Shown here: in pieces, positions 1 to 9,168 of the stretch
Position numbering within the stretch: the stretch's first letter is position 1
Layout of the letters: the number at the start of each line of letters is the position of its first letter
Assembly: GCF_000425585.1 (NCBI RefSeq)
Contig: NZ_AUDS01000015.1
Coordinates: forward strand, 124,001-188,000
Direction: 5' to 3'
Source of the DNA: Terrimonas ferruginea DSM 30193
Lineage (GTDB): Bacteria > Bacteroidota > Bacteroidia > Chitinophagales > Chitinophagaceae
DNA length: 64,000 nucleotides
Translations under genes and position numbers: made by a program
The notes under the pieces: generated by a model
What the model saw: only the letters and a program-made list of their open reading frames with translations
Databases searched by the model: none
What the model was told of the DNA's origin: nothing

Positions 1-307
1 CGGGCCTGCTCATCCTTGAGTCATGTACGAAGTTGGCCTTCACCTATCAAAGCTACGTGACGCATGCTAGTTGGTCGGGAGACCACCAAGGGCGCTAATT
101 TATACCTCACGCCGTCATTACGTTTAAAAATGAAAAGTGACTCTTGGTGATAAATGTTTTTAACATTTATGGTGTCTTCACGAACCACCGATAAGATGCC
201 GCTTAGTCTGCAGAATACTCAATCTTGCGGGTTTACGAATCAAACATTAATATGAAACGCCCCAAACGAATGCAGGGCGCTCAAAATCGTTATCGAAAAT
301 TTTCAAA
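1..307. other. Non-coding stretch, possible structured RNA
   Basis: No convincing reading frame is seen on either strand. Two hairpins stand out. A 5-bp stem closed by a GGGA tetraloop (GNRA type) lies at 72-85. A perfect 9-bp AT-rich stem with a 3-nt loop lies at 150-170. I looked for tmRNA landmarks (tag peptide frame, T-arm), the RNase P conserved core and the SRP core and could not find them. It may be a lineage-specific RNA, the 3' trailer of tyrS, or the edge of a gene outside the window. Confidence 0.3.
258..279 (-). terminator. Weak terminator candidate after tyrS
   Basis: Read on the minus strand, a CGCCC/GGGCG stem (5 bp, about 12-nt loop) follows the tyrS stop by roughly 30 nt and is followed by a short T-rich run. 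The stem is short and the loop large, so this is only a candidate. Confidence 0.3.
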
Positions 308-1588
308 CTATCCCTGGGCTTCCACCAGGTAATAATTCTTCTTTCCTTTTTGTACCAGTATATAACGGTCGTGTAACAACTGTTCTTCTTTCACCACATC
401 TGTAACAGCTTCCACTTTGCGGCGGTTGATGCTTACTCCGCCACCTTGTACCAGTTTGCGTGCTTCGCCCTTGCTGGCAAAGACATGGGTCGTTGCCAGG
501 AAACTCACCACGTCTACACCGGCTTTCAATTCGTCGCGGCTGATCGATGCTTTCACCACACCTTCCATTGACTCGAGGTCTTCGAGACTTAACGATTCGG
601 CGGGCGCGTTTTGATTGGCGAAGAGTCTTTCGGTGGTGGCTACGGCTTTTTCAAATTCTTCGCGGCCATGTACAAAAGACGTTACTTCTTCGGCGAGTTT
701 CTTTTGGAGAAGACGTTGCTCGGGTGCGGCTTCGTGTTGTTTTTTCAGTTCTTCGACAGTGAGGCGGTCCAGGAAGCTGAAGATTGGCAGCCAGGTGGCG
801 GCATCACTGTCGCTGGCATTGAGCCAGAACTGGTAAAATTGATAAGGGGATGTGCGGGAGGCATCGAGCCAGACGTTGCCGGACTCGGTTTTACCGAATT
901 TGGTGCCGTCGGCTTTGCGGATCAGCGGGCAGGTGAAGGCAAAAGCTTCTCCGGCGGCCTTGCGGCGGATCAATTCGGTGCCGGTGGTAATATTGCCCCA
1001 CTGATCACTGCCGCCCATCTGCAGTTTACAGTTTTTATTTTCGTAAAGCCAGTAGAAATCGTAGCCCTGCATGAGCTGGTAGGCAAATTCTGTATAGCTG
1101 ATGCCCACTTCACCTTCAAAGCGTTTCTTCACACTATCCTTGGCCATCATGTAGTTAACGGTGATGTGCTTGCCGGTATCACGCAGAAAATCGATGAAGG
1201 AAATGGCGCGGAACCAGTCGTAGTTGTTTACCATTTCCGCGGCGTTTGGTTTGCTGCCATCAAAGTCGAGGAACTTTTCAAGCTGGGCGCGTATGCCGGC
1301 CACATTGCGGGCCAGTGTGTTCTCGTCCAGCAGGTTACGTTCTTCGCTTTTGCCACTGGGGTCACCGATCATACCGGTGGCGCCACCTACCAGTGCCAGG
1401 GGTTTGTGCCCGGCTTTTTGCAGGTGTACCAGCAGCAGGATAGGGACGAGGCTGCCGATATGCAGACTTTCAGCCGTGGGGTCGAACCCGATATAGGCCG
1501 TGGTCATTTCCTTCAGCAGTTGCTCCTCGGTGCCGGGCATGATATCCTGGATCATGCCTCTCCAGCGTAGTTCTTCTATGAGATTCAT
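308..1588 (-). CDS. tyrS: Tyrosyl-tRNA synthetase
   Basis: Cytoplasmic class Ic aminoacyl-tRNA synthetase that charges tRNA-Tyr. The 426-aa product shows the ATP-binding HIGS signature at residues 43-46, a KFGKT version of the KMSKS loop at 230-234, the tyrosine-pocket region with GGSDQWGN around 192-199, and a C-terminal S4-like RNA-binding domain ending the protein. The frame is open for another 25 codons upstream (ATG at 1663), but that extension does not resemble the family N-terminus. The start at 1588 ([11 protein letters not shown]) fits TyrRS proteins and is preferred. The gene is divergent from the type IX secretion pair. Confidence 0.97.
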   Translation of the reverse strand: MNLIEELRWRGMIQDIMPGTEEQLLKEMTTAYIGFDPTAESLHIGSLVPILLLVHLQKAGHKPLALVGGATGMIGDPSGKSEERNLLDENTLARNVAGIRAQLEKFLDFDGSKPNAAEMVNNYDWFRAISFIDFLRDTGKHITVNYMMAKDSVKKRFEGEVGISYTEFAYQLMQGYDFYWLYENKNCKLQMGGSDQWGNITTGTELIRRKAAGEAFAFTCPLIRKADGTKFGKTESGNVWLDASRTSPYQFYQFWLNASDSDAATWLPIFSFLDRLTVEELKKQHEAAPEQRLLQKKLAEEVTSFVHGREEFEKAVATTERLFANQNAPAESLSLEDLESMEGVVKASISRDELKAGVDVVSFLATTHVFASKGEARKLVQGGGVSINRRKVEAVTDVVKEEQLLHDRYILVQKGKKNYYLVEAQG

Positions 1589-1710
1589 TGTGTTAAGTCG
1601 AAATTTGGGCTCAAAAGTACGCCATCCCTGCCAAGGCCGGCCGATTGCGCAATATTTTTTCATTATCTGCGTTTTCGGGCGTCCTTAATAGGAAGGAGGC
1701 TATGATATTC

Positions 1711-1718
1711 CAAAGGTA
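1711..1718 (-). promoter_or_regulatory. Candidate -7 element for tyrS
   Basis: On the minus strand the sequence TAccTTTG matches the Bacteroidota -7 consensus TAnnTTTG, about 120 nt upstream of the tyrS start. I do not see a good -33 TTG at the usual distance. Confidence 0.35.
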
Positions 1719-1723
1719 AATGT

Positions 1724-1731
1724 TACTTTTG
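1724..1731 (+). promoter_or_regulatory. Candidate -7 element for the porV-like gene
   Basis: TActTTTG matches the TAnnTTTG -7 box of the Bacteroidota primary sigma factor, 62 nt before the ATG at 1794. The -33 region is degenerate. Confidence 0.45.
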
Positions 1732-1793
1732 CAGGCAGCCCTAAGGACAAATAAACTGTCTAATTAATAACCGCTTATCTGAAAATTACCCGA

Positions 1794-2912
1794 ATGAACC
1801 GCTTCAGTATATACCTGACCCTGTGCTGCGTTTTTGTGTCGTTGTCTTCCCGGGCTCAGTTTCGTAAATATTCGAATGAATTTCTCAACATCGGTGCGGG
1901 AGCGCGTGGGCTATCCATGGGCGGTGCACAGGTGGCCGGAGTAGCAGATGGTACGGCCGGTTATTGGAACCCCGCCGGTCTCGTCAACATCAAAGACGAT
2001 CCCCAGGTTAATCTTATGCACGCCGAGTATTTTGCCGGTATCGGCAAATATGATTTTGTCAGCGTTGCATTTCCCTCCGCAAATAATAAACGCATCATCG
2101 GCATCACAGGACTGCGTTTTGCCGTAGATGATATCATGAATACCTTGTTCCTGGTAGAACCTGACGGTACGCTTAACTACAATAACATTCAGGCATTTTC
2201 TTCTGCAGACTATGCCTTCATGCTTTCGTTTTCTCAAAAGCTGAAAGAAACGGAGAAGAAGAAAGTACACTTCGGACTGAATGCAAAAGTGATCCACCGC
2301 AACGTGGGCAAGTTTGCCAAAGCCTGGGGTTTTGGTCTCGATGCAGGTTTACAAATCTATCAGGGTAAATGGCGCTTCGGTGTGGTGGGCCGTGATATCA
2401 CGTCCACGTTCAACACCTGGTCATTCAGCTTTACCGAAAGAGAAAAAGAAGTGTTGTACCTCACCAACAATGAAATTCCGGTGAAGTCAACAGAAATGAC
2501 CGCGCCCCGTCTCGTGTTGGGTGTCGGCCGTGAATTCAGGATCAGCAAAAAAGCCACCCTGCTGGCAGAGACTAATTTTGATCTCACGTTCGATGGCAAA
2601 CGTAATACCGTGATCATCGGCGATCCGGTGAGTGTGGATCCCAAGATCGGTCTCGAATGCAACTTCAACAATGTATTTTTCCTGAGAGCAGGGATCAACA
2701 ATTTTCAGAAAGCGCTGGCCGATGGCGATACGCTCAATCAAAAGAAAGTGTGGATCTATCAGCCAAGCGCCGGGGCTGGTTTCCGCATTCAGAGCGTAAC
2801 CATCGATTATGCATTCACCAACCTGGCCAATCAATCCAATCCCTTGTTTACCCACGTGTTTTCGCTTCGTCTGGATATGGCGGGGGACAAGAATAAAAAG
2901 AAGAAAAACTAA
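1794..2912 (+). CDS. PorV-like type IX secretion outer membrane protein
   Basis: The 372-aa protein has an N-terminal signal peptide ending near SSRAQ (residue 22). The mature start FLNIGAGARGLSMGGA, followed by a NPAG motif, is characteristic of the PorV/PorQ family, relatives of FadL-type outer membrane beta-barrels. In type IX secretion, PorV shuttles cargo to the PorU sortase at the cell surface. The PorU-like gene lies 30 bp downstream on the same strand, which supports a working pair. Because that partner is unusually long, this is more likely the second paralogue often called PorV2 than canonical PorV. The basic tail (KNKKKKN) is a minor oddity. Confidence 0.85.
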   Translation: MNRFSIYLTLCCVFVSLSSRAQFRKYSNEFLNIGAGARGLSMGGAQVAGVADGTAGYWNPAGLVNIKDDPQVNLMHAEYFAGIGKYDFVSVAFPSANNKRIIGITGLRFAVDDIMNTLFLVEPDGTLNYNNIQAFSSADYAFMLSFSQKLKETEKKKVHFGLNAKVIHRNVGKFAKAWGFGLDAGLQIYQGKWRFGVVGRDITSTFNTWSFSFTEREKEVLYLTNNEIPVKSTEMTAPRLVLGVGREFRISKKATLLAETNFDLTFDGKRNTVIIGDPVSVDPKIGLECNFNNVFFLRAGINNFQKALADGDTLNQKKVWIYQPSAGAGFRIQSVTIDYAFTNLANQSNPLFTHVFSLRLDMAGDKNKKKKN

Positions 2913-2942
2913 ATCTGTACAACAAGCACAAAACGTTTTTTC

Positions 2943-5900
2943 ATGAAACGATTTTTACTTCCATTTCTGCTTATCTGCTGCCTCAGTGCATCTGCACAGG
3001 TATACAATAACGAGTGGATCGACTATAGCAAAACCTACTATAAATTCAAAGTAGGTGCTTCCGGTCTTTACCGGATCGGTCAGTCTGCGCTCGGCAGCAT
3101 AGGTCTGCAAACAACGCCTGTTGCACAGTTTCAACTCTGGCGCAATGGTAAAGAAATTCCCTTATATACATCCGTTCAGACCGGTACACTCGGCGCTTCG
3201 GATTATATCGAGTTCTGGGGCGAAATGAACGACGGCAAAGCCGACAATCCATTATACCGCAACGCCGATTTTCAGCTTTCGGATAAATGGAGTTTGCAGA
3301 CCGATACGGCAGCGTACTTCCTTACCGTGAATACAGCAGGTAACAACCTTCGTCTCGTTCCTGCCGCCAATAATCTTCCCACGGGTGTTTCACCAGAGCC
3401 TTTCTTCATGCATACAACCGGTATTTATTACCGCAGCAAGATTGGTCAGGGGTATTCTTCTCCCGTTGAACACGAGTACACTTATTCTTCTTCATACGAT
3501 GAAGGGGAGGGCTGGGTATCAGATGATATTCCGCGTGACGGCACGCTCACTTTTTCCGACAACAACCTGGCTGTCTATACAGGTGCCGGAGCACCCGACG
3601 GTACTGTGCGTGTCAATGCCGCAGGCAATGCCGAGAATCCGCGCAGACTGGTATTGCGTCTGAATGGCAACGCGGTTATCGATCAGCACGTCGACTTTTT
3701 CAGCGCGCAGAAATTTTCCGCTACATTTCCTGTTTCGCTGATCAGCGGCAACAGCGCGAGCCTCGTGATAACCAACGCTACCGAACCCGTGCTGCCTCCT
3801 GCGACCCCGCTTCCTGACCGTCTCGACATTGCCATGATGGAAGTAACCTATCCTCGTCAATTCAATTTCGGCGGAGCCAATACCAATTTCTCCTTCAGTC
3901 TTCCCGCTAATCCTTCGGGTAATTACCTGGAGATTACCAATTTTATTTATACCGGCATTCCGGTGTTATACGATATCACCAACGGCCGCCGCTACGAAGG
4001 CAACACCGCTGTGGCGGGCACGATCCGTTTCTTCCTGCAGCCTTCCGGCACAGCACGTGAACTGGTACTGATGAACACAGCGCCAGCCAACATCCGCAAC
4101 ATTACCAGTTTCCAGCAGCGCAACTTTGTTAACTACCTGCTTCCCGCCAACCAGGGAGATTTCCTGATCATCACACACCCGAATGTACTCACCGGCACAG
4201 GTGGTACGCAGCCGGTGGAAGATTATAAGAATTATCGCCGTTCCGCACAGGGCGGAGGTTATGTGGCCAATCTTTACATGATCGACGAACTGGTGGATCA
4301 GTTTGCATTTGGTATTAAAAAACATCCGCTGAGTGTCCGCAATTTCATCCGCTGGGCACGCGCCAACTATACCCGCCCGCTGAAGAGTATTTTCCTGGTA
4401 GGCAAAGGAGTGATGTATAACCAGTACCGCCAGTTTGAAAGCCATGTGGATATAGAAAAGCTGAACCTGGTGCCAACGTTTGGTCAGCCGGCATCTGACA
4501 ACCTGATGAGTGCTGCTCCAGGTAACTTTATTCCGCTGACACCAATCGGGCGTTTGTCTGCCATCAATGGTGATGAAGTAGCGCTGTACCTGACCAAGGT
4601 AAAGCAGTATGAGCAACTGTATAGCTATAACTCACCGACGATTGCAGATAAATCATGGATGAAAAATGTGGTCCATGTGGTAGGTGCAAGTGATTTCAAC
4701 ACCAGCAACCTGTTGCGGATAGCCTTGAACAATCATGCCAATATCATCAGCGATACAGCTTATGCGGGCAATGTGAGCAGTTTCGTGAAGACATCTGCAG
4801 ACGCAGTACAACAACTCAACAGCAGCCGGATTGCCAACCTTTTCACAGAGGGTATCGGTCTGTTGACTTATTTCGGTCACTCTTCTTCCAGCACACTCGA
4901 GTTCAACCTCGACAACCCGATGAACTATAACAATGCCGGCAAATACCCGGTATTTAATGTGATGGGTTGTAATGCAGGTAACTTCTATAATTTCAACCCT
5001 GCGCGTTTTGTAACAAAAGAAACCTTGTCGGAGAAATATGTACTGGCTCCCGAGCGTGGCGCGATTGCCTTCCTTGCCAGTACGCACCTTGGTATCGTGC
5101 ACTATCTCGACGTATACAATACGTGGAATTATACGGCTATGTCCACTACTCACTACGGCAAAACGTTAGGAGAGATCATGGACCAGGCTGTTGCACGTGT
5201 ACTGACCGCTACGCCTGCAGGCGATTTCTATGCGCGCTTCCAGGTAGAACAATTCACTTTGCATGGTGATCCTGCCATCCGTTTTTACAGCAGTGAGAAA
5301 CCTGACTATGCCATCGAAGATCCGCTGGTGAAAGTAAGCCCCTCTTTCATTTCAGTAGCCGAAACACATTTTGAGCTCAATGCCAAATATGTGAACCTCG
5401 GTAAGTCGATCAACAAGAAAATGGTGGTGGAAGTAAAACGTACCTATCCTGACCTGACCACGGAGATCATTAAAAGAGACACGCTTGCCTTTACCAAATA
5501 TGCCGACTCTGTGCTGATCGATGTGCCTATCGTTCCTACAAGAGATAAAGGACTGAACAAGATCACCGTTACACTGGATGCGGACAACAATATCGATGAG
5601 TTATATGAATCGAATAACACGGTAACGAAGGATGTGTATATCTATGAAGATGAAGCGCGTCCGATCTATCCTTACCAATACTCCATCGTCAATCAGCAGA
5701 ATATCAAATTCAGTATTTCCTCTGCGAATGCTTTTGCCGAAATGCGGCAGTACAATGTGGAAATGGATACAACGGAACTCTTCAATTCTCCGGCCAAAGT
5801 GGCCCGTTCGGTGAGCAGCACGGGAGGTCTGATACAATTTGATGCACCGATGACGTTTACGGCCAACAGGGTTTACTACTGGCGCGTATCCCCGACGCCG

Positions 5901-8057
5901 GTTACGGGCGATCCGGTTTGGAACAGCTCTTCCTTCGTATATATCCCGGGATCCGAAACCGGTTTTAACCAGTCGCATTATTTCCAGCACGAAAAATCAA
6001 ACAACTACAATACCCATCTGCTAAATGATAAACGTCAGTGGGTTTATAATACTACCGTAAACAATATATTCACAAGCAATGGCTGCTGGGCAACAGGAGC
6101 CGTACAGGAAACCGCAGTGGGTATTTCGGTGAACGATAATCTTATTGGTGCCAATACCTGCTGGTTCTCTTCGCTGGTATTTAACGTATTGGATTCTGCA
6201 ACACTGGCGCCATGGATCAACGTGACATTGGACAATACTTCCAACGGCGGTCTTGGTCTTGCCCGTTTCGGCAGTGTGAGTAACAACTGTACACCATCCC
6301 GTAAAATCAACTTCGAATGGCGATATGATACACCGGAGCGTCGTAAGCTGATGATGAACTTCATGAAAGATTCGGTTCCCGACGGTCAGTATGTGGTGGT
6401 GCGCAACTTTACCCTTTCTCCCGAATCATTCCCGGGCTTCCCGCAAGCCTGGGCTGATGATTGGAAGGCTGATGAAAATATCTATGGTGCGGGGAACTCA
6501 TTGTATCATTATCTTAAGAATGCAGGTCTTTCCGGAATTGACTCATTCTATCGGGCGCGTCCGTTCATTCTTGTTTATAAAAAGAACGATCCCAGCTTTA
6601 CACCCAAATGGATAGTAGGGAATGGGGTGTACGATGTAGTTACTCTTTCTGCGGAACTGCTGGGCCGTGATGACAACGGTGCACTTTCTTCTCCGCCAAT
6701 GGGCCCTTCCAAAGCATGGAAAACATTCGAATGGGGCGGCTATTCCATGGAGACACCGAGTGATGACAGCGTGTACGCACACATCATCGGTATCACCCGC
6801 TCGGGTCAGGAAGATACCCTGATCCGCAACATTCCAAGATCACAACAGATCACTGATATCAGCTCCATCGACGTAGCCGACTATCCGTATCTGCGTATGT
6901 ATATGCATACAAAAGATACCTCGCACCTGACGCCTTATCAACTGGACTACTGGCGCCTGTATTACGATCCGGTACCCGAAGGAGCCATTGCGCCCAATAT
7001 TTTCTTTACCACAAAAGATACGGTTGATGTAGGCGAACCTTTCCGCTTCGGTATCGGCTTCAAAAACGTGAGCCAGACACAGTTTGACAGTATAAAAGTC
7101 AAACTGTCGATCACCGACCGCAATAACATTGAGAATATCATTCCCATACCGAAACAAAAAGACCTGTTGCCCAACGACACCATCAAACTGGAAGTGAACG
7201 TAGCAACCCAGTCTCTCGCCGGAAAGAATATTCTCTTCGTGAATTTCAACCCCGATGAAGATCAGCCGGAGCAACATGTATTCAACAATTTTGCTTTCAG
7301 AAACCTTTATGTAAGGCCGGATAGTCTCAATCCGCTACTGGATGTAACCTTCGACGGTACGCACATCCTGAACAGGGATATCGTTTCGTCGAAACCAGAC
7401 ATCCTGATCAAACTCAAAGATGAAGCACGCTGGATGGTGCTCAACGATACGAGCCTGCTGAACCTGCATATCCGTTATCCGGATGGTTCACTGCGCCGTT
7501 ACTATTTCAATAATGCCGATACGGTCCGCTTTACACCGGCAGGACAAGCACCCAACCCTGATAACACAGCTACGGTGACTGTACAGCCATGGCTGCAGCA
7601 GGACGGTGAGTATGAACTGATCGTAAGTGGTAAAGACAGGAGTGAGAATGCGGCCGGTAATATTGAATACCGCGTGGCGTTCCAGGTGATCAATAAACCG
7701 ATGATCTCGAACATGCTCAACTATCCGAACCCCTTTACCACATCAACGGCATTTGTATTTACGCTCACAGGTAGTGAAGTACCACAGAACCTTCGAATAC
7801 AAATCCTCACGATCACGGGTAAAGTGGTGCGGGAAATCACAAAAGACGAATTGGGACCCCTGCGTATCGGACGCAATATCACAGAATTCAAATGGGATGG
7901 AACGGATCAATACGGCGACAAGCTGGCAAACGGCGTGTACCTGTATCGCGTGATCACCAACCTCAATGGTAAGTCGCTGGATAAATACAAATCATCAGAC
8001 GACAACACCGATAAATACTTCAATAAAGGTTACGGAAAAATGTACCTGATGCGATAA
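2943..8057 (+). CDS. PorU-like type IX secretion sortase (C25 peptidase fold)
   Basis: The 1704-aa secreted protein starts with a signal peptide (MKRFLLPFLLICCLSASAQ). A gingipain-like C25 peptidase domain covers roughly residues 390-800, with a catalytic-type His646 in YFGHSSSS and Cys676 in VMGCNAGN. Ig-like/CARDB-like regions follow (for example around 830-900). The C-terminal domain begins with NYPNPF near residue 1587 and ends with a GVYLYR-type strand, resembling FlgD-like/T9SS C-terminal domains. PorU removes the C-terminal signal from cargo and links the cargo to the cell surface. Canonical PorU is about 1150 aa, so this fits the longer PorU2 class. It forms a probable operon with the PorV-like gene upstream. 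Confidence 0.85.
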   Translation: MKRFLLPFLLICCLSASAQVYNNEWIDYSKTYYKFKVGASGLYRIGQSALGSIGLQTTPVAQFQLWRNGKEIPLYTSVQTGTLGASDYIEFWGEMNDGKADNPLYRNADFQLSDKWSLQTDTAAYFLTVNTAGNNLRLVPAANNLPTGVSPEPFFMHTTGIYYRSKIGQGYSSPVEHEYTYSSSYDEGEGWVSDDIPRDGTLTFSDNNLAVYTGAGAPDGTVRVNAAGNAENPRRLVLRLNGNAVIDQHVDFFSAQKFSATFPVSLISGNSASLVITNATEPVLPPATPLPDRLDIAMMEVTYPRQFNFGGANTNFSFSLPANPSGNYLEITNFIYTGIPVLYDITNGRRYEGNTAVAGTIRFFLQPSGTARELVLMNTAPANIRNITSFQQRNFVNYLLPANQGDFLIITHPNVLTGTGGTQPVEDYKNYRRSAQGGGYVANLYMIDELVDQFAFGIKKHPLSVRNFIRWARANYTRPLKSIFLVGKGVMYNQYRQFESHVDIEKLNLVPTFGQPASDNLMSAAPGNFIPLTPIGRLSAINGDEVALYLTKVKQYEQLYSYNSPTIADKSWMKNVVHVVGASDFNTSNLLRIALNNHANIISDTAYAGNVSSFVKTSADAVQQLNSSRIANLFTEGIGLLTYFGHSSSSTLEFNLDNPMNYNNAGKYPVFNVMGCNAGNFYNFNPARFVTKETLSEKYVLAPERGAIAFLASTHLGIVHYLDVYNTWNYTAMSTTHYGKTLGEIMDQAVARVLTATPAGDFYARFQVEQFTLHGDPAIRFYSSEKPDYAIEDPLVKVSPSFISVAETHFELNAKYVNLGKSINKKMVVEVKRTYPDLTTEIIKRDTLAFTKYADSVLIDVPIVPTRDKGLNKITVTLDADNNIDELYESNNTVTKDVYIYEDEARPIYPYQYSIVNQQNIKFSISSANAFAEMRQYNVEMDTTELFNSPAKVARSVSSTGGLIQFDAPMTFTANRVYYWRVSPTPVTGDPVWNSSSFVYIPGSETGFNQSHYFQHEKSNNYNTHLLNDKRQWVYNTTVNNIFTSNGCWATGAVQETAVGISVNDNLIGANTCWFSSLVFNVLDSATLAPWINVTLDNTSNGGLGLARFGSVSNNCTPSRKINFEWRYDTPERRKLMMNFMKDSVPDGQYVVVRNFTLSPESFPGFPQAWADDWKADENIYGAGNSLYHYLKNAGLSGIDSFYRARPFILVYKKNDPSFTPKWIVGNGVYDVVTLSAELLGRDDNGALSSPPMGPSKAWKTFEWGGYSMETPSDDSVYAHIIGITRSGQEDTLIRNIPRSQQITDISSIDVADYPYLRMYMHTKDTSHLTPYQLDYWRLYYDPVPEGAIAPNIFFTTKDTVDVGEPFRFGIGFKNVSQTQFDSIKVKLSITDRNNIENIIPIPKQKDLLPNDTIKLEVNVATQSLAGKNILFVNFNPDEDQPEQHVFNNFAFRNLYVRPDSLNPLLDVTFDGTHILNRDIVSSKPDILIKLKDEARWMVLNDTSLLNLHIRYPDGSLRRYYFNNADTVRFTPAGQAPNPDNTATVTVQPWLQQDGEYELIVSGKDRSENAAGNIEYRVAFQVINKPMISNMLNYPNPFTTSTAFVFTLTGSEVPQNLRIQILTITGKVVREITKDELGPLRIGRNITEFKWDGTDQYGDKLANGVYLYRVITNLNGKSLDKYKSSDDNTDKYFNKGYGKMYLMR

Positions 8058-8070
8058 GCAGCAAGCGAAG

Positions 8071-9168
8071 ATGGTTAGTCAGCGAAACCTGTTACTCGAT
8101 GTTTTCAGAGGACTAGCCATCTTCCTTGTATTGCTGCGTCACGGGGCTCTTATGGAGATAACCACCCGCATGGGCTGGATCGGCGTGGATCTCTTTTTTG
8201 TACTCAGTGGATTTCTTGTCTCCGGGCTGCTGTTCCGCGAATATGCAGCCAATGGTTCTTTGCGGGCAGGAAGATTCCTGCTGCGCCGCGCATTTAAAAT
8301 CTATCCGCTGTTCTATGCAGTAGTGATCATTTACCTGTTTTATAATTGGTGGAAAGGAATACCGGTAACAACGGGATCGGTGCTGGCTGAACTGTTCTTT
8401 TTTCAAAACTATCATCCGGGTATTATCGGCATTTCCTGGTCGCTGGCGATCGAAGAACATTTCTATTTATTGCTGGCAATAATGTTGACACTGGCCGCGA
8501 CCCGGGGCTATGTAAAAGGAAAAGTGGTGCCTGCGGTCTGTATCCTGATTATATTACTTTGCCTTACCGGCCGCGCGCTGACGAATGCATGGCTGCCTTT
8601 TTCTCCTTACACCCATTTCTTTCCCACGCATCTGCGTATCGATTCGCTGACGGCAGGTGTATTGCTTTCATGGTTTTATCATTACCATTATGAAGCAACG
8701 AAAAATTTTGTCCACCGTTATTACCCGGCATTGTTGATTGTGGTAGCAGCAGGTTTGTTGCCGGCATTTTTAATGGAGGCGGAAAATGAATTCATTCTTG
8801 TACCGGGATTTACTTTACTGTATGCAGCGTTTGGAGCGGCATTAGCGATGGGATTGATTTTTCAATGGCGGATTGAAAGAATATTGGCAGCAACCAGGTT
8901 AAAGGGATTGTATCGCGCTCTGGCATTCATTGGCCGTTATTCTTATGCCATTTACCTGGTGCATATGTTGGCCGGCCCTGCCATCAGCAACTTCATCAAT
9001 CAATATTTTTTCCGGGGAGACTTGCCTGTAATTTCTGTATTCCTGCTCAAAACCGCGGCCAATATCGGTACGGGCATCCTGCTTACCTGGCTCATCGAAA
9101 AGCCGGCCCTCAGCTGGCGGGATCGTTATTTTCCAACGCCGGTGCTGAAGCCTTCCTCAAACGTGTAA
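8071..9168 (+). CDS. Acyltransferase 3 family membrane protein
   Basis: The 365-aa polytopic membrane protein has about ten hydrophobic segments. Its opening resembles the OafA/YrhL family: LLDVFRGLAIFLVLLRHG (a divergent DxxRG...H core) followed by GVDLFFVLSGFL. These enzymes move acetyl or other acyl groups onto surface polysaccharides, peptidoglycan or lipids. The start lies 13 bp after the PorU-like gene, so transcription may read through. The 3' end overlaps the convergent YfhO-like gene by 59 bp. A second family member lies at 12839-13921. The substrate cannot be deduced. Confidence 0.85.
   Translation: MVSQRNLLLDVFRGLAIFLVLLRHGALMEITTRMGWIGVDLFFVLSGFLVSGLLFREYAANGSLRAGRFLLRRAFKIYPLFYAVVIIYLFYNWWKGIPVTTGSVLAELFFFQNYHPGIIGISWSLAIEEHFYLLLAIMLTLAATRGYVKGKVVPAVCILIILLCLTGRALTNAWLPFSPYTHFFPTHLRIDSLTAGVLLSWFYHYHYEATKNFVHRYYPALLIVVAAGLLPAFLMEAENEFILVPGFTLLYAAFGAALAMGLIFQWRIERILAATRLKGLYRALAFIGRYSYAIYLVHMLAGPAISNFINQYFFRGDLPVISVFLLKTAANIGTGILLTWLIEKPALSWRDRYFPTPVLKPSSNV

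Noticed and set aside
68-92. 16S rRNA fragment
   Set aside because: CTAGTTGGT and ACCAAGG resemble a 16S helix, but the flanking bases do not match 16S. It looks like an independent GNRA-tetraloop hairpin.
611-1570. Long open frame antisense to tyrS
   Set aside because: It lies opposite a clear tyrS with intact motifs; the frame is open because of tyrS codon bias and has no recognisable product.
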